From Corbicula japonica (taxonomy: Eukaryota; Mollusca; Bivalvia; Venerida; Cyrenidae), in contig JAZAYU010000009.1 of NCBI GenBank assembly GCA_038501625.1, positions 3,595,001 to 3,659,000 of the forward strand: a DNA stretch of 64,000 bases, given 5' to 3'. Shown here in pieces: positions 21,501 to 56,660 of this stretch. Below the pieces are notes generated by a model that did no database searches, was not told the origin of the DNA, and saw only the letters and a program-made list of their open reading frames with translations. The stretch's first letter is position 1. Each line of letters starts with the position of its first letter. Position numbers and translations under genes: made by a program.

Positions 21501-21597
21501 ATGGCAGGCCTGATTTTCCTTATCATAAAAAACCTTTGTTTTTCTGCGTTCGGGCTATTTCCCGCTCAATATCCGCAATCTTTTCCAGAACACCCAT
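467..21597 (-). CDS. DRG2: DRG2, developmentally regulated GTP-binding protein 2 (12 coding exons, 3' end outside window)
   Basis: Cytosolic Obg/DRG-family GTPase; DRG2 proteins bind the partner DFRP2 and are linked to translation and microtubule or membrane trafficking (family knowledge). Coding exons in transcript order: 21534-21597, 19100-19185, 16973-17044, 13996-14085, 12554-12614, 8860-8950, 8554-8626, 7708-7798, 7189-7286, 4483-4559, 2695-2783, 467-525; 951 nt, 317 residues, phases consistent throughout. Motifs seen: G1 GFPSVGKS (residues 68-75, split by an intron after K74), switch I YEFTTLT, G3 DLPG (114-117), G4 NKID (245-248), G5 serine 268, start of the TGS domain at about 298. 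DRG2 rather than DRG1 because of [13 protein letters not shown] and the N-terminus [20 protein letters not shown]. The usual length is about 364 residues, so the last coding exon is left of base 1. All introns have GT-AG ends except 7287-7707. No frameshift seen; the gene looks intact. Confidence 0.96.
1008..1275. repeat. Diverged duplicated segment, copy inside the hAT-like element
   Basis: Resembles 2366-2642 across its length, from TTCTCACTTACTAGA to AAAAATCATTTGGAAAG, with shared TACGTCATGATGCT-type stretches. Holds three TACGTCA/TGACGTAA motifs. Confidence 0.7.
1818..1956. repeat. Long near-perfect hairpin (about 139 bp)
   Basis: Arms of about 62 bases, TCATTGGTATTCGGCGAAGA... pairing with ...TCTTCGCCGAATACCAATGA, with a few mismatches and a short loop near 1880-1891. 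An apparent 119-residue ORF across it is a by-product. Confidence 0.9.
2366..2642. repeat. Diverged duplicated segment, copy outside the hAT-like element
   Basis: Partner of 1008-1275. Sits 53 bases downstream (transcript direction) of DRG2 exon 11, so it is intronic. Some of the CRE-like motifs are lost. Confidence 0.7.
2695..2783 (-). CDS. DRG2: DRG2 coding exon 11
   Basis: Completes serine 268 (the G5 S-C pair) and encodes [20 protein letters not shown] then VRVYTKKRG (residues 269-297). LDCLL and WAKLAL replace LDYLL and WEYLAL of vertebrate DRG2. Acceptor GTTTTTCAG, donor GAG|GTAGGT. Confidence 0.96.
2805..4091 (-). mobile_element. HTE-4 element with eight ~145-bp tandem units
   Basis: 5' hairpin (minus) TATGTCTCCCCC...GGGGGAGACATA at 4062-4091. 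Tandem units each contain GTGACCTTGACCTTTGACCT. 3' hairpin GTTTTTCACAAAAAAC followed by ATCTAGT at the left end. A poly-C tract (about 2847-2868) lies at the core/3' junction. Intronic in DRG2. Confidence 0.8.
4483..4559 (-). CDS. DRG2: DRG2 coding exon 10 (NKID)
   Basis: Encodes [20 protein letters not shown] then DSVVV (residues 243-267) plus two bases. Contains NKID, the guanine-specificity G4 motif. Acceptor GTATTTTACAG, donor AAG|GTAAGC. Confidence 0.97.
4662..6550. mobile_element. TIR element, possibly TTAA-target, in DRG2 intron
   Basis: Left end TGGGGTCCTAACGATATACA and right end TATATTGGTAGGACCCCAT are inverted repeats of about 27 bp. TTAA adjoins both ends within one base, suggesting a TTAA target. 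HTE-5 lies inside it. The interior from 5390 to 6520 is AT-rich with no recognised transposase. Confidence 0.6.
4815..5383 (-). mobile_element. HTE-5 element nested in the TIR element
   Basis: Three units of about 150 bp containing GTGACCTTGACCTAAAGA and AAGTTTGATGAAGAAAT. 5' side (minus) GCCGCCCTTTCGAAGAAATG with GGACGGACGGAC; 3' hairpin GTGTTCAACTGAACAC followed by CCATCTAGTT. Confidence 0.75.
6985..7188. repeat. 25-bp minisatellite built from the DRG2 exon 9 end and its 5' splice site
   Basis: About eight imperfect units of roughly 25 bp follow exon 9 directly. On the minus strand each reads GTTTACATGCCATGTCTTTA followed by TGTAA, so it repeats the codons for VYMPCLY plus GTAAGT. The conserved protein shows the exon is the ancestral unit. 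One unit is shortened to about 12 bp (near 7101-7112). Confidence 0.9.
7189..7286 (-). CDS. DRG2: DRG2 coding exon 9 (follows the U12-type intron)
   Basis: Encodes [20 protein letters not shown] then [13 protein letters not shown] (residues 210-242). No AG acceptor exists in frame. The boundary giving full-length family agreement (Y-K-L-F-N-A-E) follows TTGATCAT; a boundary three bases later, after AAC, would also be in frame but would drop one residue (Y-I-F-N). The donor is TAT|GTAAGT. The last 21 coding bases and the donor are the founder unit of the adjacent minisatellite. Confidence 0.92.
7287..7707 (-). promoter_or_regulatory. U12-type (minor-spliceosome) intron of DRG2 with a non-AG 3' end
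   Basis: Seen: 5' splice site GTATCCTTG and, near the 3' end, CCTTAAC, the U12 branch-site core. The branch adenosine lies 11 nt before the exon if the intron ends in AT, or 14 nt if it ends in AC; both fit U12 spacing. The only AG nearby (CCTTAACAG) is 2-3 nt past the branch site and would break the frame. Established: U12 introns tolerate AC and rarely AT 3' ends. All other DRG2 introns look U2-type. Confidence 0.82.
7708..7798 (-). CDS. DRG2: DRG2 coding exon 8 (precedes a U12-type intron)
   Basis: Encodes [20 protein letters not shown] then [10 protein letters not shown] (residues 180-209) plus one base A. Acceptor CATTTTTTCAG. The donor is GTATCCTTG, a near-perfect match to the minor-spliceosome 5' splice-site consensus RTATCCTTT, unlike every other donor in this gene. 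Confidence 0.95.
8167..8262. repeat. Fold-back element copy
   Basis: AAGGTTATAAAACTGAG... pairs with ...CTCAGTTTTATAACATT; arms contain GAAACCAGTCTCAAATCTCA. One arm keeps GCCAATCAGA. Confidence 0.8.
8554..8626 (-). CDS. DRG2: DRG2 coding exon 7
   Basis: Completes the split lysine codon and encodes [20 protein letters not shown] then IYYK (residues 155-179), the DRG2-specific helix before the glycine-rich PKKGGG segment. Acceptor TTTTTTCCAG, donor AAA|GTAAGA. Confidence 0.97.
8662..8787. mobile_element. TTAACCC-MITE, right half
   Basis: From the CCTAACAAATCAAAAAGCGAACAG centre to ATGGAGGAAAGGGTTAA. Left half missing. DRG2 intron 6. Confidence 0.75.
8860..8950 (-). CDS. DRG2: DRG2 coding exon 6
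   Basis: Encodes [20 protein letters not shown] then [10 protein letters not shown] (residues 125-154) plus two bases. The donor must be AAAA|GTAGGT: the alternative GT four bases on would leave an in-frame TAG. Acceptor TGTGCTGTAG. Ends in phase 2. Confidence 0.96.
9086..10362 (-). mobile_element. HTE-3 element, multi-unit copy
   Basis: Minus-oriented: 5' hairpin ATGCCTCCCAC...GTGGGGGCAT at the right end with GGACGGACGGACG beside it. About seven core units of 150-170 bp share CATAACTCTGGTAAAAATGG and TGATCATCTGTGCAAGTTTG. 3' hairpin GTGTCCTGAGGACAC followed by AGTCTAGTT near 9080-9108. DRG2 intron 5. Confidence 0.85.
10366..12009 (-). mobile_element. HTE-2 element with about eight ~165-bp units
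   Basis: 5' hairpin (minus) AGCTCACCTGAGCACTTGTG...TGAGCT at 11978-12009. Units contain GACCCCAGGGAAATAATTTG and CTCTAGGCCTTGTGGTTTCA. 3' hairpin GGGCCATCATGGCCC followed by TCTTGTT at 10366-10389. Starts 3 bases from the end of the HTE-3 copy. DRG2 intron 5. Confidence 0.88.
12284..12525. mobile_element. TTAACCC-MITE, full-length reference copy
   Basis: About 240 bp bounded by TTAACCCTTTCC and GGAAAGGGTTAA. Two internal inverted blocks, each around GATCCAGATCAGCCGGCACA and its near complement TCTGATCAGGATCT, flank a centre TTGATTCATTAGGTTATTTC. The whole element can fold on itself; TTAA ends suggest a TTAA target. No coding capacity. At least 26 further full or partial copies occur in the window. 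Confidence 0.88.
12554..12614 (-). CDS. DRG2: DRG2 coding exon 5 (switch II, DxxG)
   Basis: Encodes [20 protein letters not shown] plus one base (residues 105-124). It contains the G3 motif DLPG that contacts the gamma phosphate. Acceptor CATTTTTAG, donor AAAG|GTTAGT. Ends in phase 1. Confidence 0.97.
12994..13108. repeat. Diverged fold-back element copy
   Basis: GACAACCAGTCTCAGTTCTC and GATACTGGTTTCCATACCTTG retain the arm sequences; the centre is diverged. Confidence 0.5.
13425..13630. mobile_element. TTAACCC-MITE, diverged
   Basis: Starts CAACCCTTTCTACCATAGA; contains GTCAGGATCTGCACTGTT and GATCTGGATCTACACTGATT. Right TIR eroded. Confidence 0.7.
13808..13951. repeat. Fold-back element copy
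   Basis: GAAACCAGTCTCAAATCTCA pairs with TGAGATTTGAGACTGGTTTC around a centre containing GCGACCAGCCACC. Lies about 45 bp beyond the donor of DRG2 exon 4. Confidence 0.85.
13996..14085 (-). CDS. DRG2: DRG2 coding exon 4 (switch I)
   Basis: Thirty codons beginning with the P-loop serine ([16 protein letters not shown]) and continuing through switch I ([14 protein letters not shown]), residues 75-104. Acceptor TTGGTTACAG, donor GAG|GTTTGT. Confidence 0.97.
14761..16942 (-). mobile_element. HTE-1 element, copy A
   Basis: Minus-oriented. 5' hairpin AGCTCGACTATTCGAAGAAT...GTCGAGCT at 16912-16942, next to repeated GGCGTC. Then about five ~170-bp units (CCATAACTCTAACTTTCATT, CAGGTTAAAGTTTGCGTGCA), a unique block, about twelve TATGG units (15917-15977), an 860-bp trinucleotide array, a unique 300 bp, and the 3' hairpin CAGTCGTTTCCGACTG plus GCTCTTGTT. 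DRG2 intron 3. The opposite-strand twin is 56661-60209. Confidence 0.88.
15056..15915. repeat. Imperfect trinucleotide array (TGG/TGT type) in HTE-1 copy A
   Basis: A run of GTT and GGT triplets with rare interruptions. It leaves frames open on both strands (Thr/Pro-rich on minus, Val/Leu/Gly-rich on plus), which is a property of the repeat and not evidence of coding. Confidence 0.9.
16973..17044 (-). CDS. DRG2: DRG2 coding exon 3 (P-loop)
   Basis: Encodes [18 protein letters not shown] then FPSVGK (residues 51-74), i.e. the G1/P-loop up to its lysine; the following serine begins the next exon. Acceptor TATTTCAG, donor GTAAGT. Exactly 24 codons, phase 0 at both ends. Confidence 0.97.
17078..17437. 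mobile_element. TTAACCC-MITE interrupted by a fold-back element
   Basis: Left part GCATGGGCAAACAGTACAGA to about 17240, right part GGATCTACCCTGTTTGCCCA to GAAGAGTTAA. The fold-back element 17245-17380 lies between. Just upstream of DRG2 exon 3. Confidence 0.75.
17245..17380. repeat. Fold-back element, best-preserved copy
   Basis: 136 bp, almost perfectly self-complementary: AAGGTTATAAAGCTGAG...CTCAGCTTTATAACCTT with centre GGCGACCAGTCGCC. Each arm carries GCCAATCAGA or its complement, a CCAAT box. Confidence 0.92.
17796..18390. mobile_element. TIR MITE of about 595 bp in DRG2 intron 2
   Basis: Ends TATATCCTCAAGTACACAGT then TCCGACGCA, and the near complement TGCGTCGGAATGGAGTACCG then GAGGATATA. 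No coding capacity. ATA/TATA-rich flanks make the target duplication ambiguous. Confidence 0.7.
18391..19099. other. DRG2 intron 2 remainder
   Basis: AT-rich intronic sequence. No repeat family, RNA gene or conserved block recognised. Confidence 0.6.
19100..19185 (-). CDS. DRG2: DRG2 coding exon 2
   Basis: Encodes [20 protein letters not shown] and on to the PTGKAGK linker (residues 22-50), the helical region preceding the G domain. Acceptor TTTTATATAG, donor AAAG|GTATAC. Enters in phase 1 and leaves in phase 0. Confidence 0.96.
19640..20035 (-). pseudogene. Decayed ORF of unknown origin inside DRG2 intron 1
   Basis: On the minus strand an ATG at 20033-20035 opens [20 protein letters not shown]. 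After a one-base shift in an A-run, the same frame runs through [14 protein letters not shown], a TAA, a TAG, then an acidic 75-residue stretch ([20 protein letters not shown] ... [13 protein letters not shown]) to a stop. The lack of introns and the continuing frame suggest a decayed retrocopy or transposon ORF. Family not recognised. Confidence 0.4.
20400..20595 (-). other. Second coding-like minus ORF upstream of the decayed ORF
   Basis: Reads [20 protein letters not shown] then [20 protein letters not shown] and on to [10 protein letters not shown] and a stop, preceded by an acceptor-like ATTATAG. It is followed by CTGACTATTCTCCCCCAAAC, which recurs after the decayed ORF at about 19545-19575. 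Function unknown. Confidence 0.3.
20851..21512. mobile_element. TIR element adjoining DRG2 exon 1
   Basis: Ends CAGGCCTGCCA and TGGCAGGCCTG with subterminal AATCCGGAGATTTTG repeated in both orientations. Interior holds GAT/GAC microsatellite (about 20905-21025). hAT-like termini (CAGG); no clear 8-bp duplication. Confidence 0.65.
21534..21597 (-). CDS. DRG2: DRG2 coding exon 1 (start codon)
   Basis: Encodes [21 protein letters not shown] plus the first base of the next codon, matching the conserved coiled-coil N-terminus of DRG2. The ATG complement is at 21595-21597. The donor reads AAAG|GTTTTTTATG, weaker than the consensus. A transposon-like inverted-repeat element ends only 21 bp downstream of this exon in transcript direction. 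Confidence 0.95.
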
Positions 21598-21960
21598 TTT
21601 TGTGTTTGTTTTCTTGTTTTATTAACTTCAAAATTAAATTAAAACGTTGTGATCTGGCCGCTGCTGGATGGGGGCTGACATCTTGTTTAATCTCTGAACC
21701 CTTGTGCAACATTTATGACGGACAAAATGTATATGTTTTTAGTCTTTGATTATCATATTATCATCAGTTTAATTTATTTTTGAAATTTCAGTTCTTTTTA
21801 AACAAAACTTCAAAAGCGAAAATAAAACAGAGCGAAAGTTTTAGAGACTAATTGCAAAATGGCTGCGCCCATGTCGAAGTTTTGATTATACAACAACTTT
21901 CGGTTAATAAACACGGTTAAAGTCTGTTTAAAGACTCTTAACGCCTTCACAAGGTAAACA
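21598..21960. promoter_or_regulatory. Candidate DRG2 and COX11 promoter / 5'UTR region
   Basis: Lies just upstream of the DRG2 start codon. At 21858-21869 AAAATGGCTGCG resembles a YY1 site common near starts of nuclear genes for mitochondrial proteins. A good donor, CACAAG|GTAAAC (junction near 21952), could end a non-coding first exon of COX11, whose first coding exon is preceded by a splice acceptor. That exon would carry a short upstream ORF (MAAPMSKF). Positional inference; no transcript data. Confidence 0.35.
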
Positions 21961-22074
21961 GATATATAATGGTAGTTTAAATGGTGTTCGATTTGTTTCC
22001 GGGTCTAAAACCTTCTTCCTTTTTGTGCAATTATGTGACTAACATGAAGTTCTTGCCAATGTTACGATGTACAG

Positions 22075-22160
22075 ACGATACGTCCCATCGACGATACGGC
22101 CCAGATTGATGGACGTTACGGCCCAATTTGACATCCATCAATCTGGGGCGTTTAAGGGAT
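22075..22160. repeat. Short inverted repeat with TACGGCCC motifs
   Basis: CCCAGATTGATGGA and TCCATCAATCTGGGG face each other around GGACGTTACGGCCCAATTTG. Lies in the DRG2-COX11 intergenic region. Confidence 0.6.
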
Positions 22161-22541
22161 GAGCAATATCGTAAGTAAGTCCTTGCAAACCAATTCATGT
22201 ATCATGATTATTGCTGATGGTGTTTGTCCATTGGTGATGTAAATTGCAAAACTTGGCAGCTCTGCATTACACAGTGTTACACTGCTTCAGGCTTTTGAAT
22301 ATGGGATTGGTGTGAAGATTCCACACAATGATACATACTCAGTCTGAGGTCTAACCTATGATTTGTAAGTGTTACCTTAGTTATCTCAATTACATGAATA
22401 TGGCAGAAATGCGACACATTGTTGGCTATTTATAGATCTATGACATCAATAAGATGATTCCATGTAACATTGCAGTCAATAGTGACTCCAAGGTATTTAG
22501 TCAGGAAAGTGTGTGCCTAAATGTGATATGGCTTATATCCC

Positions 22542-23672
22542 AGGGCTCTGCCCAATGGGCGATCCGGGCGACATCGTCGCCTTGGCATTCCAAACTTCGC
22601 CCTAAAAAAAATTTTTTTTTGTTCATTGACTTTCGATCTGTTCACTACTCTCCACCCCATTTTTGAAATACCCGCCTACTAGACTTATAAAAATACGAGC
22701 GGGCACAGTGATTTGCCGATCGCTGATATGCTGAATTAACTCTTGTCCAATGGCAACAAACTGTCAAGTCTGTCAGTGTGCAAATTATCAATTAACCCAA
22801 ATCAGCATGATTCCCACTTGTCTCATAATTGATTGTTTGTACAAGGATTACCAGTTAAATCAGTCATTGTTTTGTGTAATCGGTCGTCTGACTGGTCGTC
22901 CGTTGTGTTTCAATTAACAAAAAAGCAAACAACTGAAAAGCTGCAGAAAGTTGATTTCATCTTTCACAGTTTCAGGCTTTCAGCTAACTGATTAAAGTTA
23001 CATTAATAAATAATTGAAAATCTTGCAAAAATCTGCAAAAAAATAAGCGCAATAAAATAAAGGGAGGTAATAAAAAGAAACTACATTTTGCCATTATATA
23101 CAGGGATGCTGTAAATTAAAGTCTTGATGCGAAAATTTTGTTAAAACATCAATGCAGCAATTGCTCTTAGGCAATATTTTAATTTTTATTTCAAAAATCA
23201 TTCAAGATATTTTCTTTATGTAATATATGTATTCACAGGTGGTCCATAACGCTTTGTGTTGAACTAGATAAACTGTGCACCTAATTGCAACATCAGACAT
23301 AATAAAATATTATTTTTATAACCAATAGATATATTAAATCTACGCAAATAATTATAGAATTCAGGAATAAAGAGACTGATTAAGAATAGAAATGAACAGC
23401 ATCAGCTTGAGATTTTTAACAAGTACATGATTTGTTGTTAATACAATGTAGTTTATCATGACATTCTATTCAGTTGATATCAGCATTAAAATTTTATAAA
23501 ATAAACTTCCTCCTCTATATTGTTAAAATGAGTATAAGTTTTATTTGCTGCTGCTGCAAAAGACTGACTTGAATATCAGTAGTGTTTAAATCAACATGCT
23601 TGTGTATTTCAAAGCAGCTCACGAGTCGTCGCGACTCACTTCTCCCTGAATTTTAAGCCTAGGCAGAACCCT
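22542..23672. mobile_element. hAT-like element between DRG2 and COX11
   Basis: Ends AGGGCTCTGCC and GGCAGAACCCT; flanking 8-mers TATATCCC (22534-22541) and GATATCCC (23673-23680) differ by one base. 1131 bp, no recognised transposase. Inserted in the shared upstream region. Confidence 0.7.
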
Positions 23673-23687
23673 GATATCCCATGGGTA

Positions 23688-23852
23688 AATAGAGTAGATC
23701 CAAATTCATGCCAGCACACAGTATCTGGATCTACACTTTTCACTTATTGGTAAGAATAAATATTAATCTAAAGGTGTACAATGTTGATACTGAATGTGCA
23801 GGCTGATCTGGATCAACAGTGTTCAGATATGGGATAAAAAGCTTATCCATTA
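23688..23852. mobile_element. TTAACCC-MITE, partial
   Basis: Core blocks GAGTAGATCCAAATTCATGC and GGCTGATCTGGATCAACAGT present; both TIRs degraded. Adjoins the hAT-like element. Confidence 0.65.
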
Positions 23853-24168
23853 AGTAAGGGAGAAGATAATTCACCAGGTCTGTTTCATAGTTTACACACT
23901 TTTGTTACCCACTGGTTGTTATCATCAAATATAAGTCAGTTAAAATAGAATTATCCTTTTTTTAGAAAGTTAAATGAAACAAATGATAAATCTCAATAAT
24001 TTTCGCTTGTCTGTTAGAAATAGGCCAAAGAAAGAAAAAACTTTTAACGACTTAGTTTTTACTACCCAAATAGTGCACTGTGAAAATTTAATATGTTACA
24101 CAGTTACACTATTATTATTTTCAGGACTGGTGTGATCATTGAAGAGAAAGAAAATTGCCATCATTGAA

Positions 24169-53037
<28,869 letters not shown>

Positions 53038-53183
53038 AAATAGACTGTAGACAAACTTGGAAGTGTGATGTGCAAACCATTCATTCTGTGATCATAGAAA
53101 GAGTTGTTCATATTTCATGTTTAGAGATCTGTTTGTCAGTCTATCATAGAACATGAGTTAGTAGAGAGCTGACAAAATACACT

Positions 53184-53300
53184 ATTAACCCTTTACTCCA
53201 TTTATGCAGGTTTTATTGCGTATGCAACCAGTGTTGATCCAGATCATCTATCACATTGGCGCCATCTGATTTGGATCTGCAATGTTGGCTTCTTAGTAAA
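53184..53300. mobile_element. TTAACCC-MITE, left half, in COX11 3'UTR
   Basis: TTAACCCTTTACTCCATTTA to GATTTGGATCTGCAATGTTG. Followed closely by a fold-back element. Confidence 0.72.
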
Positions 53301-53330
53301 AATATCATAAAAAGATTATTTGACATAAGA

Positions 53331-53464
53331 TCCCTTGGTTATAAACTTAGAATGGGAACCAGTCTCAGAGCTCTAACCTGTCATTGGTCAGTTCTGAGAC
53401 TGCTTCAACAAATCAGATTGCTGAGATCTGAGGCTGGTTTCCATTCTCAGCTTTATAACCTTGG
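53331..53464. repeat. Fold-back element in COX11 3'UTR
   Basis: CCTTGGTTATAAACTTAGAA... opposite ...TCTCAGCTTTATAACCTTGG; arms diverged, centre GTCATTGGTCAGTTCTGAGA. If transcribed, the 3'UTR can form a long hairpin. Confidence 0.78.
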
Positions 53465-53774
53465 GATCTGGTTGTTATGGAACATAGCTGAATTATGGGA
53501 GAAAAGAGGATGTTAGTTATTGAAAACCTCTGTCATATGTTGGCATTATGACTGTGTGGATTACACTTGCTGCAGTGTAAAGAAGTATTTTGTTAAGGAT
53601 TCAGAAACGGTTGAACTGAATTGTGACACCACTAATTCAAGGCAACAGCATAAATAACCAATTGCATTTTCATTGAAAACTTATGAATATGTTACTAGTA
53701 CTGTTTGGTTAACGTTTTTTGTATATAGAACATTTCTTATTATTTTTGCTGGACACTTAACATCAGTATGTGAT

Positions 53775-53780
53775 AATAAA
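53775..53780 (+). terminator. Probable COX11 polyadenylation signal
   Basis: AATAAA about 740 bases past the stop codon, in a 3'UTR that also carries a partial TTAACCC-MITE and a fold-back element. First canonical hexamer found after the stop. Position inferred, not shown by transcripts. Confidence 0.5.
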
Positions 53781-53937
53781 GGATTCTGATTTTAAGAAAA
53801 ATTGTATTATTTTTACAGAGGTCACCTAAATAATGAATGGAGACTACATTATTTTAATATTTAAATATTATTATAAATATCCTTAAACTATCTCTCAGTT
53901 ATTGCCTCATTTTACCTGTCTCTTAACTTTATGGTCA

Positions 53938-54285
53938 GGTTCAGTTTTATAACTTTAGGGACTGACTAAGTGTTAAAACTTTAGGGCCTGACTCAATTTA
54001 AAACTTTAGGGCCTGACTCAGTTTTTTAAACTTTAGGGCCTGATTCAGTTTAAAACTTTAGGGCATGACTCAGTTTAAAACTTAAAAAAACAACAAACTT
54101 TTGGGCCTGACTCAGTTTAAAACTTATAGACCTGACTCAGTTTAAAACTTTAGGGCCTGACTCAGTTTAAAACTTTAGGGCCTAACTCAGTTTAAAACTT
54201 TAGGGCCTGACTCAGTTTAAAACTTTAGGGCCTGACTCAGTTTATTACTTAATGGCATGACTCAGTTTTGTAACTTTTGGGCTTG
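53938..54285. repeat. 24-bp tandem repeat, about 13 units
   Basis: Units of AACTTTAGGGCCTGACTCAG plus TTTA with point changes and one AAAAAACAAC interruption near 54085. Downstream of the COX11 polyadenylation signal. Confidence 0.92.
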
Positions 54286-54309
54286 CAATAGCTAGGGCTT
54301 TTCTCCATA

Positions 54310-55010
54310 GATAAACCTTTACTGCATGGGCAAACAGTTTAGATCCATCCGTGCCATCTGATCAGGATCTCAACTGTTTGCTTTTTATACGCCCGTTTGA
54401 AAAACGGGACGTATTATGGGAACACCTGCGGCGGGCGGGTTGGCAGGCAGGCGGGCGGGCGGCGTCCGCATGGTTTCCGCTCTCTAAGTCAAAGAGTTTT
54501 CATCCGATCTTTTTCAAACTTGGTGAATATGTTGGTGGGCATAATATCTTGACCAAGTTCTATAACCAGCCAAATCCCCCCCGGCACTACTGAATTATGG
54601 CCCTTGAATTGTCCAAAATTACTGTTTCCGCTCTCTAAGTCAAAGAGTTTTCATCCGGTCTTTATCAAACTTGGTAAAAATGTTGGTGGGCATAATATCT
54701 CGACCAAGTTCTATAACCTGTCGAATCCCCCCAGGCACTCCTGAATTATGGCCCTTGAATTGTCCAAAAACTGAATTAGCTGTATCTGCTCTCCAAGTCG
54801 AATAATTTTCATCGGATCTTTACGCAACTTTGATGATCAGCATTTTGATGTGCGTATTTTGTGTCAGTTTGGCACTCTTGTTGATTTATTAGATTATTTC
54901 TGACCAAAATGCCACCAGTGCAGATCCTGATCAGTTGGCACAGATGTGGATCTGGATCTACTCTGGTCATAAATGCATGAAAATGCATATATATGTAGGA
55001 AAAAGGGTTA
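54310..55010. mobile_element. TTAACCC-MITE interrupted by HTE-7
   Basis: Left part AACCTTTACTGCATGGGCAA to 54386; right part GATTTATTAGATTATTTCTG (54883) to GTAGGAAAAAGGGTTAA. Joining point matches the MITE centre GCTTTTTGATTCATTAGG. Confidence 0.82.
54387..54882 (+). mobile_element. HTE-7 element
   Basis: 5' hairpin ATACGCCCGTTTGAAAAACG then GGACGTAT, GC-rich GGCGGGCGG stretch, two to three core units (GTTTCCGCTCTCTAAGTCAA, CATAATATCTTGACCAAGTT), 3' hairpin GTGTCAGTTTGGCAC then TCTTGTT. Boundaries fixed by the interrupted MITE. Confidence 0.83.
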
Positions 55011-55292
55011 AGTATTCATTTCTATGACAGTGTTGTAACAGGCTCAGCATAAATACTCTGACATGTTACCCATCCAATATTGTGCAGCACTTCTAATTCG
55101 TTCAAGTACCAGAAGTTATGTCAAGTTGTCAGCTACATGTGACAGTATTGCAACTATGTGATTAGATCCAGACATAATGTTTAGTGTTAAGTAAAGTAAG
55201 AAGTGTCAAACACTTGTAAACTTGTTTTCAATTATTTGATATACATTGATTATTGCTGTAATGTTCTTAACTTGAGACAATACTCCATGGGA

Positions 55293-55517
55293 AACGGTTG
55301 TTATTCATGGGCGATCAGTGTATGTCTAGATCACCCAGCACATCCATGCCATCTGATCAGAATCTAAACTGTTTGTAATTTGATTCATTATGCTTTTCCT
55401 GACCAAGAAGTGAATTGTGCAGGTTTCAGACCAGACAGCACAGATGTTCCAGCTGATCTGATTCTACACCGTTCGCTCAAGCCATTAAACCCGTTTTTAG
55501 CAAGTAAAGGGTAAATC
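55293..55517. mobile_element. TTAACCC-MITE copy
   Basis: GGTTGTTATTCATGGGCGAT to GCAAGTAAAGGGTAAA. Confidence 0.72.
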
Positions 55518-55597
55518 ATGCAAGAGACATGTTATCATATACTGAGCTTTTATGGGTGTTTAACACTTTTATCTATAGATATGACTAGTATTGCCTG

Positions 55598-55683
55598 GGT
55601 GAACAGTGTAGATCTGCTTTCAGATTCATCTACACTTTTTGCCCATGGGATAACAGCCGTATCCAATATGGTGAAGGGTTAAT
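55598..55683. mobile_element. TTAACCC-MITE with internal deletion
   Basis: GGTGAACAGTGTAGATCTGC joined directly to CATCTACACTTTTTGCCCAT and GGTGAAGGGTTAA. Confidence 0.68.
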
Positions 55684-55689
55684 CTAGTG

Positions 55690-56660
55690 TGTCCATTCAT
55701 TGTTATTTTGCAGAAATGTGTGACCTATGTAGATGGGTCTACACTGATCATGTATGGCAAAGGGACTCCAGCGTTAAAACTTTTTCTTCATTAATCCAAA
55801 AATGCGTATGCAATCAATGTTAAAAACCATATTGCCTCTCCTGTAATTATACTGATTATGTTTTATATACTGTGGTATCATTTTATTTCGTGCTGGATTA
55901 AATTTTTGCAAATTTGATGATATAGCAATATTTCACAAATTTAAACCCCAATGAAATTGAACTTTGCAACAGTTTGTCTTAATAGATCAATACAGTTGCA
56001 CAAAGTAGTCTGTGTGTTAATGTCAATTTGCTGTATTTGCTCGAAAATTTAACCTCGCAAAATTTAAATGATACCACTGTAAACCTTGCTTTATAAAATC
56101 ACTGTCTAAAGGTTTTTGCATCCTAATGTCCCTGTAATAGGCAAATAAGTGGTTTGTTAAATTGATTTGATTTTGGATGACAGTAATGACTGTACCCACA
56201 AATGAAATTGATCTGTTTACAACAAATAGCTTTCTTTAAAAGGAAACAAAGGGTGTACCATACTACATATCAGATTGTCATTAATTGGTCTGAAGTCCAT
56301 GTTTTCATGTTTGAAATTCAGTACAAAACATCAGCAAAACAATATTTCATTTACACAAAGTGTAGCAATTTTGAAATGAATCATGAATGTTTTATTGAAA
56401 ATTAACATGCTGACAATATATGTTTTATGTTTTAACAAACGATCATTATATTAGTCATTGGTATACATTGATTGCACTTAACAAAGCTGACAGCCTGGTG
56501 AAAGTTGCTAAAAAAAGAAACATCTCTGTGTCATGGCCAGTCAGGAGCTGTTAAAGTATTTAATGTTAAAACTCATAAATAAACTTTTTAAAACTGAAAT
56601 AGTATCGCCAAATATCATATGACCAAATGCACCTGGTTTAGAAAGAAAAACCATATTTTT
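55690..56660. other. Intergenic stretch without recognised features
   Basis: AT-rich; short ORFs show no family resemblance. Confidence 0.5.

Noticed and set aside
24139..24168. Upstream TTG start for COX11
   Set aside because: The ATG at 24169 is the first canonical start and follows a likely splice acceptor at 24124; a TTG start has no support in an animal nuclear gene.
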